From Isotricha intestinalis (taxonomy: Eukaryota > Ciliophora > Litostomatea > Vestibuliferida > Isotrichidae): a stretch of 21,543 nt of DNA. Of this stretch, positions 16,285 to 21,543 are shown in pieces. The notes beneath the pieces were generated by a model that saw only the letters and a list, made by a program, of their open reading frames with translations, was not told where the DNA came from and made no database searches. Made by a program: the position numbers and the translations under genes. The stretch covers positions 1-21,543 of the forward strand of contig JAJJLU010003984.1 in NCBI GenBank assembly GCA_023807065.1, given 5' to 3'. Positions within the stretch are counted from its first letter, which is position 1, and every line of letters starts with the position of its first letter.

Positions 16285-17684
16285 TTATACATGTATATTA
16301 TTTTCGATATTTTTTTTAGAATAAGGACTAACATAATTTTTCTTAACTTCAATAATTCTTTTCCTCAATTTTTTAGCATATTGTGTTTTAATAGAATTAT
16401 TATTAATTCCTTCAATACTATGATTTGATAAATTATGTCTAAGCGAATTTTTAAATTCATTTGAATTTAACCAATTACCACTTTCTTTTCCATATTTAAC
16501 TTTCCCAATTTTAGGTAATCTAACATAACTATCCATCTGATTAATATTAATATTACTTTTTGAATTTTCATTTTCTGAATCTTCAGCAATATTATATTTA
16601 ATAACTTTAATATTAGGAAGAATAATACCATTATTAATCATAACATTATCTTTCTTTTCTTTTTTTTTACTCATAAATAAAGAATCATCATTATTTCTAA
16701 TATAAGATAAACTATCATTAATATTATTATTAAAAGATAGCATTAATAAACCTTTTTTCCTTTCTTCAGCTTCAAATAAATCTTTAAAATAAGGATGAGT
16801 TAAACATTCTTTTGCAGTATATCTTTTATCAGGATCATAAATAAGCATTTTACTAATAATATCAATAGCATCATCACTAATATGACTTAAATATCTTTTA
16901 ATTCCAATTCCTATTTTTTTACTATAAGAAATATCAGTTCTTTGTGAATGACATAATAATTTATTAAATAATTCAATATTAGGTGAGCCTAAAATAATAT
17001 GTATTTTATTAACTTGATCAATTTCATTATCACCAGGAAATAAAGGAAATAAAGTTAACATTTCAAAAAAGACACAACCTAAACCCCAAATATCCATTTT
17101 ATAATTATAATAACCATCAGTTAATAAACATTCAGGAGCTCTATACCATCTTGTTGATATATATTCAGTAAAAGGTTGTTTACCATATATTCCTTTACAA
17201 CTTCCTAAATCTGCTAATTTAATATTTGAATCTCCTTTTAATAATATATTTTCTGGCTTTATATCTCTGTGAAATATTCCATTTCTATGCATATAATTTA
17301 ATGCTTTTAAAACTTGATAAATCCATAATTTTACTTTTTGTTCTGATATAAATTTTTTCCTTCCTTTTATTCTTTCATATAAATTCATTTCCATTAATTC
17401 AAATACTAATGATAATCTTTTTGTGTCTTCTTCATATAATACTTCTATTAAATTTATTATGTTTGAAAAAGATGATAATCTCTTTAATGCTCTTACTTCT
17501 CTAAGTTTATTTACTTCTTCTATTGAATTATATTGAGTTTTTAAACATTTTATTGCTACATAATCTCCAGTTTTTAACGATTGGGCTTTAAATACTTCAC
17601 TAAATGTTCCTTCTCCTAATTTTTTTATTATTCTATATTCTATATTTTTTGAGAAAAATTAGTTTTTATAAACTTACTGTTCAT
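16285..17684 (-). CDS. MOK: MOK/RAGE-type ciliary MAP-kinase-like (RCK family) protein kinase
   Basis: RCK kinases (MAK, ICK, MOK) control cilium length and intraflagellar transport. The gene is the complement of join(16285..17639,17678..17684), 453 residues. Exon 1 encodes only Met-Asn and one base. Splicing gives MNKYRIIKKLGEGTFSEVFK, matching the family start. Motifs are Lys33 (VAIK), the helix-C segment SIEEVNKLREV (41-51), GIFHRDIKPEN (123-133), ADLG (145-148, Leu where DFG is usual), the TEY activation motif at 160-162, and RWYRAPECLLTDGYY (166-180). The TEY and LTDGYY sequence points to MOK rather than MAK/ICK, which carry TDY. The domain ends near 295 and an Asn/Ser-rich tail follows. 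Taking the first Met of the uninterrupted frame (Met85) would lose the whole ATP-binding lobe. It shares a 65-base spacer with the divergent gene at 17750. Confidence 0.9.
17640..17677 (-). other. Spliceosomal intron, 38 nt, in MOK gene
   Basis: On the minus strand it runs from A|GTAAGTTTAT to AAAAAATATAG|AATATAGA. It holds a branch-like ACTAAT about 20 bases from the acceptor. It splits codon 3 (A+AA, Lys). Retention gives an in-frame stop at the acceptor TAG. The exact family N-terminus restored by splicing is strong support. Confidence 0.9.
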
Positions 17685-17749
17685 TTATTTTTTTTAAGTT
17701 TCTTTTTATATTTTATTTTTTATTTTTTAATTGTTTAAAATTGTTTATT
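17685..17749. promoter_or_regulatory. 65-base bidirectional promoter region
   Basis: The MOK start (minus, 17684) and the small coiled-coil gene start (plus, 17750) are only 65 bases apart, so all upstream signals for both genes overlap or extend into the coding regions. It consists of T- and A-runs, with no clear motif. Confidence 0.45.
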
Positions 17750-18166
17750 ATGGAATTTGAAGAAAAGAAAAATATAAGTGGAGAGGAAAATATGAAAAAC
17801 ATTGAAAGTAATTTAGGAAAATTAATGACTGGATATATTGATTTATTTTTAAATAAATTTGATAATTTTACTCATCAAATTAAAATTGCAGAAATTTTAC
17901 TAAATGCTTATGAATATAGATATAATAAAATTAAAGGAAAATTAGATAATATTAAAGATATAAGTGAAAATGATGAAAAAGTACATAAAGAATTTATTGA
18001 TAAATGTTCTAAATTAGCTTATCTTCAACAAAAAATGACTTCAATTGAACAAAAATTAGATATTATTAATGACAAAATAGATAATATGATTGAAGGGAAT
18101 AATAATAAAGAAATTGAAAGAAAAGAAAGTAAAGACAGTAAAGAAAGTGATAGTGAAGGTTTTTAA
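17750..18166 (+). CDS. Small coiled-coil protein, unknown
   Basis: The protein has 138 residues. The frame is open from a TTG at 17741, but the first ATG is at 17750. It is helical throughout: a first segment (about 14-70) with LMTGYIDLFLNKFDNF and ILLNAYEYRYNKIKGKLDNI, and a second (about 80-116) with CSKLAYLQQKMTSIEQKLDI. The tail is Lys/Glu/Ser-rich and ends KDSKESDSEGF, with possible CK2 sites. Size and two-helix layout recall small subunits of BLOC-1 or WASH complexes, with the second helix vaguely like BLOC1S2, but I cannot assign it. Its shared promoter with MOK could hint at co-expression with cilium genes (inferred). Confidence 0.65.
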   Translation: MEFEEKKNISGEENMKNIESNLGKLMTGYIDLFLNKFDNFTHQIKIAEILLNAYEYRYNKIKGKLDNIKDISENDEKVHKEFIDKCSKLAYLQQKMTSIEQKLDIINDKIDNMIEGNNNKEIERKESKDSKESDSEGF

Positions 18167-18396
18167 ATAAAAATTTATTTTTTGATATAATAATTATTTA
18201 TAAAAAGGATTTAAATATAATATTATATTCACTCAATTTCTTTAATCAAAGCAAAAATTAAAATGAAAATTAAAAGATAATTTTATTCTTTTAAAAATTG
18301 GTTAAAAAAAATAATAATTTTTTAATAAATACATTAAATATAATAAATCAATCAAAAATATTATTTATAAAAAATTCCAAAAAAAAAATAAAAAAA
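18167..18396 (+). promoter_or_regulatory. Intergenic and leader of CNB protein 2
   Basis: These 230 bases hold the 3' end of the small coiled-coil gene and the leader of the next gene. The frame of CNB protein 2 stays open from a TTG at 18298, but no ATG occurs until 18397. I treat the 99 bases before it as leader, a very A-rich stretch. Confidence 0.35.
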
Positions 18397-20853
18397 ATGA
18401 ATAAAGAAACAATAAAAGTAAAAATTGAAGAAATGAAAAAGAAAAATGAAAGTGATGATGAAATGTCTTCAAATGAATCAAAAGATATAATATTAGAAAT
18501 TAGAAATGATACAAATAAAGTAGTATCAAAAAAAAATATGAATGGAATATATAATTCTCCTTTATCCAAAAGAAGAAGAAGATCATCAATAATAAATTTA
18601 ATAAATACTTTATCTCCAAAAAGAAAAATAAATCCAAATTTAATTAAATTAACAGATGTAAATGATTTAAATAAAAACAATAAAAAACATAAAAATAATA
18701 AAATTTTATCTTCTCCAAAAAAAAAAAATGCAATGACAATAAATTCTCCTGTAAATAATATTGAAAAAGAAATAGAAAACTTAGTGAAATTATTTTTGAA
18801 ATTTCCATTATTTAAAGAGTCATCAGAACAATTATTTCCATATGTAAAATACATATTAGAAAATCAAATAATGAAAGATGAAAATTTAATAATATTAAAA
18901 AATTATCTTTTACAATTTCCAGGATTAATAAATATAATAAAATTAAAGAAAAAAATGGATATAGAAGAAATAATAAGTAAAATATCATTATGTTTAACTA
19001 TAGAAAAAAAAAATAAAAATAGAATAATATGTTTAAATGGAGAAATAGGAAATAAATTTTATTTAATTTTTAAAGGAACTGTTGCAATTTTAGTTCCTGA
19101 AGAATATGAATATGAATTAAATGAAGAAGAATATTTATCTCATTTAGTTCATTTAAAAGAAATAAAAGAATATGATATTTTAATAAGAACAATAGAATCA
19201 AATAATAAAATTTTATCAAGTGAAGAAATAATATCAATTGCAAGTGAAGATTTTGATTTTTCTGATTTATCTTTAGATAGAGAAATAACTTTAGATACTT
19301 ATTTAAAAAGAATTTTACCAGATGAAAATAATGAAGAAGAAAATAATAATAAATATCTTATTCATCCAAAAAAAAAAATAACTTTATGGAAATATCATAA
19401 AGTTTGTGAATTAAATGATGGAAAAACTTTTGGTGATATAGCTTTATCTAAATATTATAATCATAGAACTGCAACTGTAATTTCTTTAAATAATTGTTTT
19501 TTTGGTATTTTAGATAAAGAATCTTATGATATTTGTATTAAAAATTTACAAGAAAGATGTAGAAAAGATGAAATTAATTTATTATTATCTAATAATATTT
19601 TTAGTGAAATTGATCCTGTTAATTTTGAAAAACATTTTTATAATTATTTCACTAAAATTAGATTAAAAAGACAAGAAATTGTTTTTGAAAATGGAGAAGA
19701 AGTTTTTTATATTTATTTTGTTTTTAAAGGAGAAATTGAAATTGAAAGTAATTTATCTCCTTTTAATTTAAATTATGTTTATAAAAAATTAACTGGGAGA
19801 ATTAATGAAAAAGAAGAAAAAAAAATTAAAAGAATTAATAATTTATATTCTGAAATGGATGATTATTATCATAGAAATAAATTAATTAGATTAATTATTT
19901 TAAAAAATGAAGGAATTATTGGAATGAATGATTTTATTATTGATGGAAAATATTTTTGTAGAGGAATTGTTAAAAGTGTTTATTGTGATTTATTTTGTAT
20001 TGAAAAAAAATTTTTCATTAAAGTTTTAAAAGATGAAAAAAAAATATTACGAAATTATGATAAACAACAAAATGAAAAAATTAATTTAATGATTGAAAGA
20101 TTAAAATATTTAATAAAGATAAATATTGATAATTATTATCAAAAAGCAGTTTTTGAAAAAGAAAAAAGTTATTCTAATAATAATAATAATTCAAATTCCA
20201 ATTCAAATAATAATAATGTAATTGAAACTTTTATAAGTGAAAGAAATTATAAAATTCCATCAATGAAAAAAACAATTTTAAATTATAATAGAAGAAATTT
20301 TAACAAAAAAAAAACAATAAGATATCATAATACAAGAAATAGAAATAATTCTAGATATGATACTTTAAAAACTAAATCTGAAAATTTTTTAAGTTATCAA
20401 TTTACAGAAAGAGATAATTCAATTTCAAATTTAAATAAATCAAATAAAATAATATTACCTAATTTAAAATTAAAAACAAGAGTTTTTAGTAATGATAATA
20501 TTAATGGAAAAATAAATGAATATAATAAAAAAGAACAAGAGAATTTAATTAGAGAAAAAAGAAATATTCCAGTTCCTTCTTTATTATCTAATACTGTAAA
20601 AATAAAAGATCAAGTCATTAATGAATTAATTAAACATAGTAAAAAAATTCAAAGTCAAAGTCCAATTAAAAATAATAATTATAATAATAATAATTTAATT
20701 AAAAATTATTTCACTCTTAATAATATTGATTGTTTAGCTTTAGATAATTATATTCAAAATCATCAAAAAATACCAATTTTATTATCTCCCAAAATGAAAG
20801 GAAAAAAATTTATTCCAAGGAAAATTAAAAAAATAGAAGATAAAATTTATTAA
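18397..20853 (+). CDS. Cyclic-nucleotide-binding-domain protein 2 (paralogue of CNB protein 1)
   Basis: The protein has 818 residues. The N-terminal 120 are polar with a basic cluster SKRRRRSS (57-64) that fits both a nuclear signal and a PKA/PKG phosphorylation site. A helical region follows (LFLKFPLFKESSEQLFPYV, about 132-150). The first CNB fold starts at CLNGEIGNKFYLIFKGTVAI (about 212-231). About 110 residues, rich in Glu/Asp and Ile, are inserted before GKTFGDIALSKYYNHRTATV (342-361), which has Gly-Asp for Gly-Glu and Arg357. A second CNB (about 395-565) has ENGEEVFYIYFVFKGEIEIE but lacks a binding motif (GMNDFIIDGKYFCRGIV). The rest is Asn/Lys-rich with poly-Asn runs. Order and spacing match the 7048 gene, including a split first domain. 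No enzyme or membrane segment is seen. Ligand binding is uncertain. Confidence 0.8.
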   Translation: MNKETIKVKIEEMKKKNESDDEMSSNESKDIILEIRNDTNKVVSKKNMNGIYNSPLSKRRRRSSIINLINTLSPKRKINPNLIKLTDVNDLNKNNKKHKNNKILSSPKKKNAMTINSPVNNIEKEIENLVKLFLKFPLFKESSEQLFPYVKYILENQIMKDENLIILKNYLLQFPGLINIIKLKKKMDIEEIISKISLCLTIEKKNKNRIICLNGEIGNKFYLIFKGTVAILVPEEYEYELNEEEYLSHLVHLKEIKEYDILIRTIESNNKILSSEEIISIASEDFDFSDLSLDREITLDTYLKRILPDENNEEENNNKYLIHPKKKITLWKYHKVCELNDGKTFGDIALSKYYNHRTATVISLNNCFFGILDKESYDICIKNLQERCRKDEINLLLSNNIFSEIDPVNFEKHFYNYFTKIRLKRQEIVFENGEEVFYIYFVFKGEIEIESNLSPFNLNYVYKKLTGRINEKEEKKIKRINNLYSEMDDYYHRNKLIRLIILKNEGIIGMNDFIIDGKYFCRGIVKSVYCDLFCIEKKFFIKVLKDEKKILRNYDKQQNEKINLMIERLKYLIKINIDNYYQKAVFEKEKSYSNNNNNSNSNSNNNNVIETFISERNYKIPSMKKTILNYNRRNFNKKKTIRYHNTRNRNNSRYDTLKTKSENFLSYQFTERDNSISNLNKSNKIILPNLKLKTRVFSNDNINGKINEYNKKEQENLIREKRNIPVPSLLSNTVKIKDQVINELIKHSKKIQSQSPIKNNNYNNNNLIKNYFTLNNIDCLALDNYIQNHQKIPILLSPKMKGKKFIPRKIKKIEDKIY

Positions 20854-20946
20854 CATAGTATTTTTTTTTAAATAAAAATTATTTATAAATATTAATTCTA
20901 TAAATAATAAATTTGTAAATATTTAAAATAAATTAAAGAAAATATT
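20854..20946 (+). promoter_or_regulatory. Short intergenic spacer
   Basis: Ninety-three A/T-rich bases lie between two head-to-tail genes. They must hold the 3' end of CNB protein 2 and the start region of the next gene. No motif is seen. Confidence 0.3.
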
Positions 20947-21261
20947 ATGGAATATGTAAGAGGAGAAGGAAGAATGAATGTTAATCAAATTAAAGTTTCT
21001 GGTTGGAATCCTTCAAATTTAGTTCAACCTGTTAAAGTTAACGGAGATATATTTAAAAGAGATAAAAAATTAATTAAAAAAATTGATAAAGAAGAAGAAG
21101 AAGAAGAACAAAAAAGAAATGAAAAAATAAAGAAACTAAATTTGGAAATTGAAAATGTTAAAAAAGACCCAGTTAAAAAATTATCAGCTGAACATGATGA
21201 TTTTAGTTATTTACCAAGATTGGTTCCTTTATATAGATCTCATTTTTCAAAATATACTTAA
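20947..21261 (+). CDS. Small conserved-looking protein, unknown
   Basis: The protein has 104 residues and no recognised family. The first 45 are non-repetitive and include RMNVNQIKVSGWNPSNLVQP. A charged helix with a run of six Glu follows (about 49-75). The end is DDFSYLPRLVPLYRSHFSKY, aromatic and Pro-rich. A helix with extended, aromatic ends is typical of small microtubule inner proteins of cilia and of some scaffold peptides, but this is only a resemblance. The start is the first ATG in an A-rich leader. A non-random composition and real Trp, Pro, Gly and His content support coding. It is convergent with the next gene at 42 bases. Confidence 0.65.
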   Translation: MEYVRGEGRMNVNQIKVSGWNPSNLVQPVKVNGDIFKRDKKLIKKIDKEEEEEEQKRNEKIKKLNLEIENVKKDPVKKLSAEHDDFSYLPRLVPLYRSHFSKYT

Positions 21262-21303
21262 AATCATTTTTTTATTTAAATTTAAAATAACATTAATAAT
21301 ATT
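21262..21303. terminator. 42-base spacer between convergent stops
   Basis: Only 42 bases separate the TAA at 21259-21261 and the minus-strand TAA at 21304-21306, so the two transcripts' 3' ends almost certainly overlap. The spacer is nearly all A/T. Confidence 0.35.
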
Positions 21304-21543
21304 TTAATAATAATCACTAATATATCTTCCAGGCATAAAACATCCAATAGATAATACATTATAATAATTTTGAGAATAACATATACTTCCTGATTTTAAT
21401 TTAGTAAAATTTTCCTTAAAAAAATCTTCTGGTTTTAAATTAAGTTTATTCATTATTTTTGATAAGAAATTATTTTTATCTTTAATTATTTTTCTTATTT
21501 CATCTATTATAATATTCTCATTAAATTTTTTAGTAAAAATTTC
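21304..21543 (-). CDS. C-terminal end of an unknown gene, cut by right edge
   Basis: On the minus strand one frame is open from the window edge (21543) to TAA at 21304-21306, giving 79 residues with no internal stop. This is notable at such composition. It begins EIFTKKFNENIIIDEIRK and ends SIGCFMPGRYISDYY. The segment after residue 30 (MNKLNLKPEDFFKENFTKL) looks like a structured domain end. The family is not recognised and the N-terminal part lies outside the window. Confidence 0.6.
   Translation of the reverse strand, partial: EIFTKKFNENIIIDEIRKIIKDKNNFLSKIMNKLNLKPEDFFKENFTKLKSGSICYSQNYYNVLSIGCFMPGRYISDYY

Noticed and set aside
18298..18396. Upstream TTG start for CNB protein 2
   Set aside because: No ATG occurs in the open stretch. 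The residues are A/T-run translations and the ATG at 18397 has the usual leader.
18348..18854. 168-codon minus-strand open frame rich in Phe/Ile
   Set aside because: It is the antisense of the Lys/Asn-rich N-terminus of CNB protein 2. Such shadows are expected where A-runs dominate.
1..21543. TAA/TAG read as Gln (ciliate code)
   Set aside because: Fourteen genes end cleanly at TAA or TGA at family-typical C-termini, and Gln is CAA/CAG throughout.
1..21543. tRNA, rRNA, CRISPR, transposon ends or telomere repeats
   Set aside because: No tRNA arm motifs, spaced repeats, transposase motifs or telomere-type repeats were seen by eye. A covariance search was not possible.

Overview
The window is nuclear DNA from a very AT-rich protist. 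Intergenic DNA looks to be about 90% A+T by eye and genes 70-80%. Three short spliceosomal introns (56, 30 and 38 nt) can be placed exactly, genes lie 40-500 bases apart, and start codons sit in A-rich leaders. The gene set suggests a ciliated eukaryote. It includes a MOK-type ciliary-length kinase, a Nek kinase, a cGMP-dependent-type kinase with four N-terminal cyclic-nucleotide domains (the alveolate layout), and two large cyclic-nucleotide-domain (CNB) proteins. Stop use is standard: 13 genes end in TAA and one in TGA, Trp is TGG, and Gln is CAA with no in-frame TAA/TAG in intact genes. A ciliate keeping the standard code, such as a litostome or rumen ciliate, fits best, but this is inference from gene content, not a proven identity.

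Layout. 1-303: start of a minus-strand gene broken in three places at A-runs, cut by the left edge. 387-1498: PP2C phosphatase (one intron). 1614-3392: Nek kinase (one intron joins kinase and tail). 3569-4669 (minus): zinc alcohol dehydrogenase. 5171-5944 (minus): PWWP chromatin protein. 5945-7047: about 1.1 kb without an intact gene, holding a probable decayed minus-strand gene. 7048-9417: CNB protein 1. 9520-11028 (minus): coiled-coil protein with a 24-nt repeat tail. 11452-14583 (minus): PKG-like kinase. 14768-15049: acylphosphatase. 15167-16084: BRX1 ribosome-assembly factor. 16285-17684 (minus): MOK kinase (one intron). 17750-18166: small coiled-coil protein. 18397-20853: CNB protein 2. 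20947-21261: small unknown protein. 21304-21543 (minus): C-terminal end of an unknown gene.

How the genes relate. There is no operon logic, but the window is rich in phospho-signalling: three kinases, one phosphatase and two CNB proteins. Both the phosphatase (MGQVAN start) and the PKG (MGICIT start) carry N-terminal lipidation signals, so they may act at the same membranes. The two CNB proteins are paralogues with the same odd layout: a first CNB fold split by a long insertion, followed by a degenerate second one. In the PKG only the first of four CNB domains keeps a normal phosphate-binding motif. Across several genes on both strands, codon third positions change from A-ending at the 5' end to T-ending toward the 3' end.
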